A stretch of 64,000 nucleotides of DNA from Phytophthora hibernalis. Taxonomy: Eukaryota; Oomycota; Peronosporomycetes; Peronosporales; Peronosporaceae. The notes under the pieces were generated by a model, which ran no database searches, was not told where the DNA came from, and saw nothing but the letters and a program-made list of their open reading frames with translations. The DNA is taken from the NCBI GenBank assembly GCA_012656075.1, contig JAAKBF010000104.1:62001-126000 (forward strand), written 5' to 3'. Both the position numbers and the translations under genes were made by a program. Within the stretch, counting starts at the first letter, position 1; each line of letters starts with the position of its first letter. Of the stretch, positions 1 through 10,999 are shown piece by piece.

Positions 1-1500
1 ACTACATGTTAAAAGTGCTGCGGTGCCATGGGTACCCTGAGCAGTTCATTACGGCCATTAGGCATCTGCATGGGGGCACACAGGTGCGTTTCCTGGCGAA
101 TGGAGGAAAATCGAGGAAGGTCAACGTCACAAGTGGCATCAGACAAGGCTGTCCACTCACCCGGATGCTTTTATTTTGGCATTGGAACCTCTCTACAGGA
201 AAATCGACAGTCAACCAGGCATAGATGGGGTCGTCGTGCAATCTGCAGCGGGGAAGTTGGAACTCCGAGTGGTTGGTTACGCTGATGACACAGCAGTATA
301 CCTGCGATCGTCAGTACTACTGGAGATGTCACGGGCGATGACGGTAAAGTTTGGGAAAGCGTCGAGGCTGGTCTGAACGAAGCCAAGACAATGGTAATTG
401 CGCTGGGTGGGTGCCAACTGACAAGGAGTTGCCACCTCCTTTTCTATGTCAGGCATATCGCGTGGCAGGACGTTATCTGGAGCTTCAGGTTGAGGGCGTG
501 ATAAAGAGGGTTGTTCCTGGGAGGTGGTTGATATGCAGGTCAGGCAAGGCTCCATCTCGCTAGCCTGAAAACGTCTACAGTAGATCAGCGCAGCCAAATT
601 GCGGCTACAGTGATTGTTCCGAAATTATTCTACGTCGTGCGACATGACTGGCCCGCCACGGCGACCATCAACAGCTTCAGCAAAAGATCCGCAACTACGT
701 TTGACACGCAACTTTTTCGGAGGAAGTCGGTGGTGCCAGAGCGTGGCTAGATGTAGATCTTGCGGCAATGTGCATTAGAGGTCAATCAAAACTGCGGAGA
801 TGAAGGAAAGGCTTAAGGCGGCTAATCATGGCACTGGTGGGCAACTACCCACTAATCCTGAACTGGCCGTACGACGCACACGATCTTCGCACACTTGCAA
901 TGCCGGTGGATCAATCTCTCCTAGCTACGGTGGATGAAGTACGAGAGGTGAAGTTCATCGCGGGATAGGGTGACCGATCAGAGCTTTAAACGCGGACACC
1001 CACCGGTCGGTGCTTACAGACCTTCGTTAAGCCATGAAGCCGGAGGTTTCGGTCCTGAATGCCCACCGACATTACAGTACAGTCAGAACGGCGTGTCAGT
1101 GGATAGCTAGTCGACGCTGGCCCAGCCACGACGATACTTTAAACAGTACATTTCCCACGCATCCAGATATAGATGATGTCGCCAGGAGAGCACACGAGCG
1201 GGGAGATGGGCGGAGGCTAGCACCCTGGTGACTAAAAGAATTGGCAGTTTAGAGTGGAGGCGCATCAGGAGAATATTAGGGCTGGGCCCGTGGGGTGAAC
1301 AAGTACTTTATCGAACGATAACGATGGCATACTCCATGTACGACGTCAGAAATGGGAAACTGGGCTTCCCGCACGATGACTGCATACACATTGTCGACAA
1401 TGATGCCTATCACGTCTTTTGGGTATGTCCGGCAGCGTGGCGGCTAAAAGCAATTTTCACGTACACATGGAAGAGACTGGTCATTCCAACGCTGAGTTAG
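1..1500 (+). pseudogene. LINE (non-LTR) reverse transcriptase remnant
   Basis: Decayed polyprotein of a non-LTR retrotransposon, which would prime reverse transcription at the target site. Positions 6-170 encode the palm region with SGIRQGCPL (132-158), a LINE RT signature. A frameshift near 170 moves the frame, and the next segment carries the catalytic YADDT box (278-292). After several stops, 1228-1500 gives a C-terminal piece with an H-x4-C pattern (HVFWVC), as in the cysteine-rich tail of LINE RTs. The 5' end runs off the window. No endonuclease domain or poly-A tail was recognised. The RT call is firm; assignment of the 1034-1500 part to the same element is inference. Confidence 0.75.
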
Positions 1501-1990
1501 AATTGGCCTGCTTTGAACTGCAGCTACCGTCGGTGCCACAGCGATTTTGGGAAGAAGCGGGGGCGGTATGCGCAAGGACTCAGACTGGTTAGTAGTATCA
1601 AAGCCGCCAAATTGGCTATCATATATCAGGTTCGATAGGTATCAGATTCACTCAATACAGTTTTCTAAGGGCCGGTCTTAGCCAAACCAAGTTGGTGGAT
1701 TTGGCTCGGATAAGTTTGTAATATCGATCAAATGGAGACGTTGGTGGACGCCGGATTCGGCCATCAGATCCACGCCCACCCGAGAACGTTAGGGGTGCTG
1801 GACACTGACGGAAGTTGGACGGGAGGATACTCACTCTGGGTTTTGCCGTATCAACGGTTGAGCTAACCATCTCATAGAAGTCAGCTCATTATCTTCACGG
1901 ACCATAAAAATTCGGATACCTTTCTTTGGGATTCCTCTGAGCCCACAATGCCTGATCATTTGGAAGTGCGTCAAAAAGTATCCCTCAACA

Positions 1991-2260
1991 GGGGTTATCA
2001 CTCAATACTTTGATGCACTTGCACATGATCGATAGCAGTATAAACGTGCACTGTTCTCCTCAGCTGAAATACAAAGCCTTGACGTTGAGCCCTATCTGCA
2101 GCCTCTGGAGGAGTCAAACGAGTGACTTGAAACAATACAACAGACACTTCCTCCCGCCGTTTTTATCGTCATGTTTTCAGAGCTGTTTAGACTTATCGGC
2201 GATGTTGGGGGCGCCATGTCCCAATATCTCCGCACTGCTCTCCGACATGTTAGAGATTGA
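1991..2260 (+). pseudogene. Unidentified coding remnant
   Basis: One plus-strand frame reads as convincing protein broken by two in-frame stops, with segments such as FSSAEIQSLDVEPYLQPLEE and PPAVFIVMFSELFRLIGDV. The amphipathic, balanced composition suggests a decayed cellular gene rather than random DNA. No family was recognised. It might belong with the membrane-protein fragment at 2843-3451, separated by AT-rich inserted sequence, but nothing proves that. Confidence 0.3.
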
Positions 2261-2842
2261 TAATCCGATTTATATTAGCAAATAGAACCGCTGGACAGTA
2301 ACCCCCGCAAGATATGAATCGAATCTAAGCTCCTTTTACAGCTGGCCTTCTTGTGGTGGTGATTGGCACTTAAGTAGCTACAGCACGGCGGACTAACCAT
2401 GGTACTGAAGATGTGACGCAGTCGCAGTCAGCAGCAGACATTGCTGCCGACGGCAAATACGTAATATTGAACATGAAAATTTGTTTTACATGTCAACCAA
2501 TAAATCTTGGATTAAAACATACAAGATAATTCAAGGAAGTGAAACGCCACATAATCAGCATGTCTACAAACTGGGTTGTGGATCAAGATATTCAAGGATA
2601 AAATCAAAGATTTAGACCATCCCATAATCATTAACTTGATTGGTCAAAAATCATGAATAGCGGTTAGTATCCAGTACGTATCTGGATTGTTGAACGAACT
2701 ACAACTACGCGGAGATTTTAGACAAGTTTATTGGTAGAAAAATAGCAACTCGGATTGGAGAATGATAGACTTTAGAATAGGACACTAGTTGACCACCCGG
2801 GAATCCGTAAAACAAGCGGGTTAGTCTCAATCAATTTTTAAT

Positions 2843-3451
2843 TTGCTTTCAACAGCAACAACCTCTCCTGTAACACCGTCACCCACCAGCTCCAGGAGCG
2901 CCTCCGGACACCGATTCCGCCACACTTCCTCCCCAAGCCACCAAAACGGTAACATAATATCTATGAGTTCTACCCGAACTACCTCTCGAACTAGGCACTT
3001 CTCCTCGGTCACGGGGCGAGCATTACCAAGTGCAAGATCAACCGCGAGAAGAGTATGGATCGCCCACCTGTCCGCTGGTGACAAGCTCTCTTATATGGAC
3101 TCCGCAATGGTGCTGCAGGACGCCAACGGAGGCCAGGACGCCTGCAGCAGTCGGCCCATGAGCTACAGTATATCACTTGGGCCACAGTCATACGTCTTCG
3201 TCACCAGGGCAGAGTGCCTCATCAATATAACAACCTACGACGTGTTCTACTTCTCCGTACCGTGGATGCTAATGAGCACGTCGCAGAGCGTCAACCTTTA
3301 CATGATGTTCATCTTCACCGTCATTTTCACACCCTATCTGTTGTCCGACGACCTCAACGACGCCCACCTCGACTTCATGTTCTTCGCTGTAGGCGCCGTC
3401 AGCGTCGTCAACTTCGTCGTATCCTACTGGACCATGAAGAAGACGAGCTGA
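2843..3451 (+). pseudogene. Fragment of a membrane protein, family unknown
   Basis: A 202-codon open frame without an ATG at its start (opens at TTG 2843). The C-terminal half is clearly protein-like: a segment with NITTYDVFYFSVPWMLM, a hydrophobic stretch around VNLYMMFIFTVIFTPYLL, an acidic loop (SDDLNDAHLD), then a second hydrophobic stretch ending in a basic tail (YWTMKKTS). That gives two or three membrane segments. The first 90 codons are S/T/R-rich and look like wrong-frame reading, while another plus frame there gives plausible protein with stops. Probably a frameshifted cellular gene. Confidence 0.35.
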
Positions 3452-3469
3452 GGTACGACCAGCAGCTCC

Positions 3470-4612
3470 AGTGATGACGAACTCAGACTGCAAGGCAAAA
3501 AGTCCGTAGCCTCGCCGCCACACTGTCCAAGTAAAAGGCCGTACAACGTATTAGTCTATCACCAAATGTGAATCAGTTTTCGTTGGATTTGCTGCTGGTA
3601 GCAACCAAATTGCTGCGCATTCAATCTTCCTCTGATGTTGATACGGGCAATGTTTGCAATCCTGTGCCACCAGGCGCTTGTCATAGACACCGTCATCTAT
3701 GGCAATCGTCTCGTGGCATGAACTCGATGCCACGCTACACGAGCTGATCTCGACACTAACCAGACACAAGCCAATTCTCGGATATTCATACCGATACGTG
3801 ATTTACAGATATGCATGGCAACCTTGTCTTGGACCTCGACACCTACAGTAATTCACCTCCAGATACAACACCAGAATCTCTATCTAGCGCACTTCGGTCT
3901 CGTACAGCAACGACTGTCGCACGTACGGTAATACTGCTCAGGAAGGATCGACGTAATGTACATGCACGCGTTGATTCAGATCAACCCCGGCTTGGTTGAG
4001 GCAGTTAATGACGAGCTCGCTTAAAGACGATCGAGGCGCGCGACGAGGAAGAAGAAGATATAGGCAGGAGTCCTGGTTAGCTTCTGCAGCAAACGCTGCA
4101 GAGGTTCTTAACCTTTTTGGATTCGTGAGGGTACACTACGTGACAAGACTTGTGGATTACTATAAATAGCTGCGTTATCGCGTAGATGTCAACCCTCCCG
4201 TCGCATGGTTGATCCACCAAGCCGACCGCTCACGGGTTTGTTTGTTCTCAGCCGAATCAGGCATAAAACCGACCCACCAAGGAGCCGTCCACTAAGTCTT
4301 ATTCGTTCACAGCTAAGACCGTGGATCGATTTTCATATCAGATATAGCAGTGTATCTGGTGTGTCAGGTATCATATCGGACAGGTAAATCTAAAATGACA
4401 TTCCGTATTACAGCTATTTGGGGAGGAGGGCACTCGAAATGAGTGAACAGAAAAGGCGAAATCATAAGCAGAAAGTGTCGAAAACAAAAGCGGAAACAGA
4501 TGGGGCTTACTTTTGCACATTTCATATTCACGTTTTGCCGAGCGAGGGAGTGTTGACGAAACAGTTCGCGTATAGCCCCGTGGAAATATCGACGATGTCA
4601 AAGCTAAGTACT
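3470..4612. other. No gene recognised
   Basis: Only short ORFs of unremarkable composition occur on either strand. No repeat, RNA gene or domain motif was identified. Confidence 0.4.
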
Positions 4613-4927
4613 CGGTAGCGCCTTCAACGGGAGATCATCGACGTCGTGGTGGTGATCGTGGCTTTGGAGGAGGCCGATCACGACATACTGAGCGAGGCTA
4701 ATAGTGATCAGATAGAGGAGGAACTCTCTAAAATGATGATTTAGATCGTGTACCATTAGTGCAATCGTCTCGACGATATTTGTTGGACAGAGTGCGCGTG
4801 ATAAACCGCAACGTGTTCCTTCGCAGCGATTCTGCATCATCCTCCCACGAAAGTATGGAGGCGTTTGAAGCTATAGTAGCCGGCTTCTGCGTGAAGACAC
4901 TCTCCGTGCGTCTGATTAGGGTTGCTT
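4613..4927 (+). pseudogene. Short coding remnant, possibly transposase N-terminus
   Basis: Two adjacent plus frames read as one protein with a single shift near 4730: an acidic helix-like part (VIVALEEADHDILSEAN) followed by RRYLLDRVRVINRNVFLRSD. This acidic segment followed by a basic RYLL block resembles the N-terminal region of PIF/Harbinger-like proteins of oomycetes, but no catalytic domain is present. The assignment is a guess from composition. Confidence 0.25.
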
Positions 4928-5056
4928 AAATTTTGGCTAATGTCAATCAGCTCGCCTAACTATCCACTTTTCGGCTTCGTGGCTGTCTTCACTGACTGAC
5001 TGCATGCGACCGAGTTGATCATAATCGGGTAACCCACGTCTAGCAGGATGTTTGGG

Positions 5057-5585
5057 TTACGCACGGCTTTGCGAATGTCCATGCTTGGTGTCTGCAGGCC
5101 CGAGGAAATCTACTAGGAAGATCAGAAGCTGGAAGTCGCTTAGGAGCTGGGGATACGTCTCGTCACGGTACTTCTGCAGCTGACCTTGATCGCTACTTGG
5201 ACCCTCGCGGTTCAGCTTGGGCGGACAACTGCACAGCGTGGACTCGTGCGACAGCACTACCACCACGCACAGGAAGCCCACGTATTTTGCTCGGTTGGCC
5301 TCCACGAGTACCGTGACTGTCGTATTGGCGAAACACGCCTTCAGCTCTGCTTATTATTCTCGAACATGTCCACGAATTTGTCGCTCTCTTGGAAGGGAAC
5401 GCCCAACCTACCTTCTCGAAGACGAGCGTTTCAGCCACTGCGTCCCCTTTGTCTGCGTTCGGGTCATTAAGTACTATTTCACAGCTGAAGGGATTGCCGT
5501 CCTGCGGTGGCTCGTGTATGATGACCACCGTCACCAAAGCATCTTGTTCTCCTCGTCAAGGTCGTGTATGCGAATTCAGAAGTGA
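5057..5585 (-). pseudogene. Frameshifted coding remnant, family unknown
   Basis: Reading from 5585 downwards gives protein-like sequence in successive frames: HDLDEENKMLVTVVIIHEPP and LVFEKVGWAFPSK in one, KFVDMFENNKQ in the next, then TVTVLVEANRAKYVGFLCVV to a stop at 5057. At least two frameshifts interrupt it. It does not resemble transposon domains, so a decayed cellular gene is most likely. No family was recognised. Confidence 0.35.
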
Positions 5586-5744
5586 ACGTCACGTCATCGT
5601 GAATGGATGGAACGTGGAACAAGTAACTTGAACTTAGGTATGAGTTAGGCAGAAAATGGTCGAAATCACGGGCAGAAATCTATCGAAAACATGAGCAATT
5701 GTATTTTGCTATGTTCGATCTCCTATTTTAATTTTACGAAGGGA

Positions 5745-6056
5745 TCATCTTAGTTTTATGTTGATGTTTGCCTCTCTTGGGGTGGAGTCCAGCGGATCAA
5801 ACCAAATCAGAGCGCATAACTTCAGTGTAATGACCTTGACAAAGTACAGAACACTGAAGGATGTCTTCGCAGAGACGCTGCTTTGCGGCTGACCGCAAAC
5901 CGCAAACAGCACAGAGTAATTAACATCCGCGGGACAATCGCAGTTTCGATCAACAAATCCCTGGCTGCCGGGATTGCATGCGTGGCAAGTCTCACAACAA
6001 TTCGGCGAAGAAATAATAAAATAAAATAGCTGGCACGAGATGCAGCACCACTTCAA
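5745..6056 (-). other. Cysteine-rich ORF, doubtful
   Basis: A 103-codon ORF with clustered cysteines (CCETCHACNPGSQG, NCDCPADVNYSV). It has no convincing signal peptide, no recognised family and no supporting neighbour. It may be chance or a piece of decayed sequence. Confidence 0.15.
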
Positions 6057-6289
6057 AAACGAAGCAGATGCCTTGAATGACAGCCGACAGGTGAACCCTG
6101 ATCGTGAGGGGGGTAAGAGGTCCTCTATTTGTGTTTAACTAAAAACTATAGCGTCGTGGTATCGCTGGAGGCTGTGCCTTATTGATAACCATTTCTGTGG
6201 TGCGTTTTCACGACTGATGTTGATCAGCTCGTCTTTGCATGCGAAACCCAAATGCTATAGGCACCTAGTCGGGATCAGTACCTAATTCG

Positions 6290-6770
6290 AATAGTCTTCC
6301 ATTTGACGCGGCTTGAGCAAGGGATGCGGCAGATTTGTGTCTTGTGCATGGCCTTCAAAACAGTTGATGCAGTATCGACTACGTTTGCTCTAAAGATCTG
6401 GGTCGCTTTTGCAGATATTAAAGCTGCTGGTGATTCTTGTGATATAACCCTGGCCGTAGATAGAAGAGTCTCTTGCTCGAGTTGTCGGGTTGCTCAACAA
6501 CATCTAGTTTGTTACTGCATTTTCTGCTATTTCCTGGTCAGTTTGAAATGTCAACCCCGTTTCAATATCTGCCGCAACAGGCGACCGAATCACATACCGT
6601 TGAGCTAACAAAGCGACAGGTTCAGGACTGCAAAGTGACGTCGCCTTCTGCTCCATGGACCTGCCGCACAATGTCAGGCGATCGCATCAGCCACGATGGT
6701 AATCCGACGATCCAAAATACCTAAGTGGTCCATAACGAGAGTCGATTGATACCACCCAAAGGTTGTCCAC
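6290..6770 (-). pseudogene. Possible copia polyprotein remnant
   Basis: The minus strand gives protein-like pieces interrupted by stops. The segment around SKRSRYCINCFEGHAQD has a C-x2-C-x2-G pattern like the GAG-pre-integrase region of Ty1/copia polyproteins. The upstream piece (VDNLWVVSIDSRYGPLRYF) would then be near the protease/pre-integrase junction. No integrase or reverse transcriptase signature is preserved, so the assignment is weak. Confidence 0.25.
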
Positions 6771-6833
6771 CTGATGAAATGGCCAACTGATTTCGTTCGC
6801 TGTCGAAGTTGTTGCTGGGCCCGCAGGGTTGCT

Positions 6834-6992
6834 GTAGCTTCACTCCTCGTAAATAGGTTTAAGTGATTCCATCCGTTACTCTGTTATCACACCGCGAAAG
6901 GGTGTTGAAAGGTTAGATGTAGCTTCGTTCCTCGTAAATACGTATTTATAAGTGATTCCATCCGTTTCTATGTTATCCGAAGGTGTTGAAAG
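6834..6992. repeat. Imperfect tandem duplication, two copies
   Basis: About 75 bp starting GTAGCTTC at 6834 recurs from 6919: both copies contain CCTCGTAAATA, AAGTGATTCCATCCGTT and GGTGTTGAAAG in the same order with small indels. It looks like a local duplication. Confidence 0.7.
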
Positions 6993-7479
6993 AAGCTTGT
7001 GACCACTCCGGGTATGATAAACGTACTTAGCCAAAATTATACGAGAACAAATGGTTTCCGTGTCATTTGACGAATTACACCTTACCGAAAGAGTTGCGTC
7101 TAGGCGTGCCACCTTTTCCATTCCGTAAAATACGTCGACAAAAGTTATTTTTTAAATAGTAGCATATGAGTCCCAAATTTTTCCTTCCCACTAGGGCTTC
7201 GCGAAAGCTGAGATAGTAAGATTCAATCGCATTTCTCACAGCACTGCTATCACGACGTCAGCGATATTGAACTGATCTTATCGATATGATACTCGTACGA
7301 CACGATCTTTGGGTTGTCAATATAACATCTGCTGCGGCTGCTTCGCAAAGGTTGGCCCGCCATCACCAATTCAAGTCCACCTTGACGAGTGCGCCGATCA
7401 AAAACAAGGAGGGGACTGACTGCTAGTGCCGTTGGATTGATCCATCTGTTCACAAACCTAAGTTGCGCGGTGCTCACTA

Positions 7480-8960
7480 AGCGGCGTTAATTTCATATTA
7501 CCCTGCGGTGTTAGGTGGCTGTAGTAGTGATTGTACCTTACTATGTGAGGGTGGCGCGCGTTGAGTGAGAATCTATGGAGAGTTGACCAGTACACTGAGT
7601 GTTAGCTCCAAGTGAGACTGGCGAAAAGCCCCTAGGGTCTATAACATATATATATATATATAGCTGCTGTATATTTGTATTTCGAACTCTGTATTTTGTT
7701 GGGTTGTCTGATGGAGTGATCTATCTGTTCTCTACTCATTCAGTCGTGCTTCGTTGCATATTTCATTAGGTTGGCGGAGCTCGATATTTATCATGTATTC
7801 AGTTCGTGTAAGCTAACAACTCATTTCAAAAGCGGTGAAGTCCGAGATAGCCCAAGGTAAACGATACATATGAGGATTGCCACAAGGACACACGTCACAC
7901 TCTGATATTATCATTCAGTGGTACTAGACATCCTCATTCGGAGAGTCTGGAACCGCTATACACCTCTGGACGGAAAAGGCGTACACCCGCCTCACCTCAC
8001 TTACGCTAAAATCGACGCTCCCTGTCCAATACATCTAGTTATTAAAATAATATAATAAAGGGTTTGTCCTAACCTTCCGTGGATGGGTCATCCGTAACAA
8101 TGGTCTTTCCAGATTTCAAATATAGTTGGTATTTAAACCTCATTTGGTTAGTGTTGAAGAACACGTCTCTGCACGGTCCACCCGAGCTCACGAACGGCGC
8201 AAACGGTTTAAATACAACACCTAGAAATACACTCAGTCTTTAAACTACGCTATTATTGCCACTAAGATCCCGCGGATCAGGAACTTGTCAGCTGCCGTTC
8301 ATTTAGAGTGTGTATACTCTTCAAGCTACGCTTCCTCCATCAAGGTGCTTATGTAAATCCCGTCACAGTATTAGTACTAAGCCAAGCAATTTTCACTACA
8401 ATCTGGCCTAGGACTTCTTCCAGGACGGCTAAATTTTCAGAACATTATCAGTGCAGTACGCCAAACCAGGTCTAAATACTGAGCATCGCTCATTAGTCTG
8501 GAATGGCAATTGACTCTACTTTCAAACTCGTAGTATTAGTACTAAATGTTTTCAATTTGAAATCGTTGAGTATCATGACTACGGATCCAAAAATCGTTTA
8601 TTATTATATTAGTATTGATGCAATCCTCCCAGCCTAACGCTAAATTACCTTGTCCGAGCCCTTTTTGGCTAGTCTAGGTTTTGTAAGAGCTTTGTATTTG
8701 GTGTTTTACGCTTTGAAAACTATGACGTTGTGTTTGTAGTATTAACATTTATCCAATACTGCCCAACTTTTGTGCATATCACCAATTTTCAAATCAAGCG
8801 CACTACACACATATTCCTGTATTTGTGCTTTCGATATCCAAGCGGACCCGTACTGCGCAGATACGGCAGCTGCGAAGCAGCTTTATACGAAAATCGTGGG
8901 CCCACACCGACGTACAGTTGAGAACCATGGGAAGAGAATGCCACGAGCGTCATGTTCGAA
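7480..8960. other. No gene recognised, AT-rich
   Basis: AT-rich sequence without an ORF of convincing composition. Some motifs resemble LTR or MITE debris, but no second copy was found in the window. Confidence 0.4.
7645..7662. repeat. TA dinucleotide microsatellite
   Basis: An uninterrupted run of alternating A and T lies here in otherwise mixed-composition sequence. Confidence 0.8.
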
Positions 8961-8964
8961 CGTG

Positions 8965-9320
8965 GTTTTCGGGAGCCACGCAGACAGACTCGTGTTCCGG
9001 CGCGGCTTTGAGCATCCGTAGCTTTGGCCTCCCTGAAATTGGTCCGGGCAGCTTGTCCTCCACGCGGCTCGAGAATCCGCCGATTCCGCGTTTCTACGAG
9101 ACCGCGTGTCTTGATCTTGGCAAATTAAACTCTATTTGTTGTTATCGGTCTTCGCTATCATTAGTCTGTTTTGTCTGTCTTTCCTCCCATATTCTGCTTA
9201 CACGGCTGACTTCGACCAATTTGACTTGACTTCACTAAGGGGCTGATGACGCCAAACTTCTTGGTGCACTCACACATCATTTAATGACGGTGCGCACCTG
9301 GGTACAGGGCCACACATCAT
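8965..9320 (+). repeat. Dispersed LTR-like repeat, copy 1
   Basis: This stretch matches 15825-16169 over about 340 bp. Shared blocks include TTCGGGAGCCACGCAG, GGTCCGGGCAGCTTG, CTCCACGCGGC and TGTTTTGTCTGTCTTTCCTCC, ending in GGTACAGGG plus a CACACATCAT block. The A/T-rich part near 9125-9160 resembles the transcribed end of oomycete LTRs. Orientation and LTR identity are inferred; the repetition itself is visible. Copy 2 was later split by a copia insertion. Confidence 0.75.
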
Positions 9321-9400
9321 TTGATGATGCCGTTCTTTCTGGGTACAACATCAGGCATTACTTGATGACGACGCCCTCGCGTAGTATGGTGCGGTCAGGG
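9262..9400. repeat. Degenerate tandem array with ATCAT palindromes
   Basis: Three imperfect units of about 50 bp, each holding a CACACATCATTTGATGATG-like block (itself a partial palindrome, CATCA/TGATG) followed by a CTGGGTACA block. The same pair of blocks flanks the copia insertion at 16.17/20.88 kb. Confidence 0.55.
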
Positions 9401-9567
9401 CTATGCTATTCGCGTCAATTCTTTTCTTACACCAGGCGGAATAGTATTCGAATATTCTTATAACATAATAGTATTCGATCTACAAAATAATTTGACCAAT
9501 GACACGCTATTGTACATGTGCTGCCCCTACTGCACAGCCGCAGGATTTGTATTTGGGGTATAAACCG

Positions 9568-9622
9568 TCAGGGGTCGTGTTTCAGACCGAGGGGTCGTGT
9601 TCCAGACCGAGGCGGTCGTGTC
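9568..9622. repeat. Short tandem repeat, three units
   Basis: GGGGTCGTGTTYCAGACCGA occurs twice in a row, followed by a third diverged unit (GGCGGTCGTGTCTGG). Confidence 0.7.
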
Positions 9623-10244
9623 TGGTATCTGGGAAATAACCGGGCACGGCGTCTCGGCTGGGTCTAGGAGGCTGTAGCGCTCTGCGTCTTGGCCTTGTAT
9701 GAAAAAGAGGTCCCGTGGAAGGGCGCCGTCTCCGTATCTTTTCGAGACGTTACCGGGAACGGAGTGTCCGGCAACACTCTGGACGAGGCTTCATGATGGT
9801 GTATCTGGAGCTCGGAGGGCCTCTAATGGAGAGGCGCGTATTGAATCACGGGGTTGTAGATGTGTCGAAGCTGGACGTGTAGCCGCTGATAATAATGCGC
9901 CACGACGAAGCAAGAGAGCTACACGTGATAGGAAAACTACTAAGGCTAGGCGGTGTGCACGCTGTTGACGCGAACCCGTCCGCATCATGTGTGCTGGTGA
10001 GAGTAGTGCTGGAAACGCGAGGCTCACGATTCCCCGCCGTACACGTACATCTAAAACATTTAGGTGATACAGTAGTTTTGTTTAGCACGCGTAACGTTAG
10101 GCACATTGTCACCTTGACTGGCGGTGTTATGCTGCTGCTGCACGCCTGTGGGGTCCCGTTCTGTTCGGCTACTATTGGCTAATATCCAGTCAATATTTTG
10201 ACCTCCTATCTTGGTGCTGCCAGAACTGTGAACCACTAATAGCA

Positions 10245-10484
10245 GTGAGGAATTCCCAGTTCACAGCTTCGGAGATTTGCGGGATTACCTTTGGCGACTG
10301 CGTGACTCTAGAGAAGCGGTATCTGGATGAAATTCTGCTCCATCCTGGCATCATAACTGCGCCACCCGACTCGCCTGAGGTGGCGTATAAATTATCCCCA
10401 GACAATCGAGTTAAAACCGATATGGCATTGGTTTACGGGTATATAATTGATCCTAACAAATGGGTACGACGCAGATGCACTTAA
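10245..10484 (+). pseudogene. Unidentified coding fragment
   Basis: A plus-strand frame, open from a GTG, reads as coherent protein (FGDCVTLEKRYLDEILLHPG, then SPDNRVKTDMALVYGYIIDP). After a shift near 10460 it appears to continue with DADALNADAVNAQLAVGLRG. No family was recognised, and it has no ATG of its own. Possibly the relic of a cellular or retroelement gene next to the copia remnant downstream. Confidence 0.3.
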
Positions 10485-10999
10485 TGCTGACGCGGTAAAC
10501 GCACAACTCGCTGTGGGACTTCGTGGCGACGACTGTGGTTGAGATCCCATGCGAATACGGGAATGGGATGTCAACCACAGCATTTGCTGTTCATCGAGAC
10601 ATTTACCCGATGATGGGATTCCATGGCTTCGCCATGGTGATGCCGTACTGGATCCACGTATCCCTGGTCGTGCTGGTCAGGATGCAGCTTCTGATCCACG
10701 CGTTCCCCAGTATCAAAGTGACCGCGGTCGCGGGCGCGCTGATTAGCGGATTACGAGATTCTGAAGCGGCGTACTTCCTCTACAGACAAGCGCAGAGAGA
10801 ACAATGTCGATGTCAGTCGACGATCGTGGCTGCAAAGCCACCTTTCAGGGACAGAGTATATTCTCAACCCTGTCTTCCAGCCCGTGAGTCCTACATCTCA
10901 CATTTTCGTCCTACGCCCACAACAATTGGCCACGACTGCAGCAAGTCCAATAGTGGGAATGAGTATAATATCGCAACAGCCCTATCTACTGATTTTCAG

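Noticed and set aside
7480..7760. Solo LTR
   Set aside because: TGTTAGG and TGTTGGG starts are visible, but no matching end, target duplication or second copy was found.
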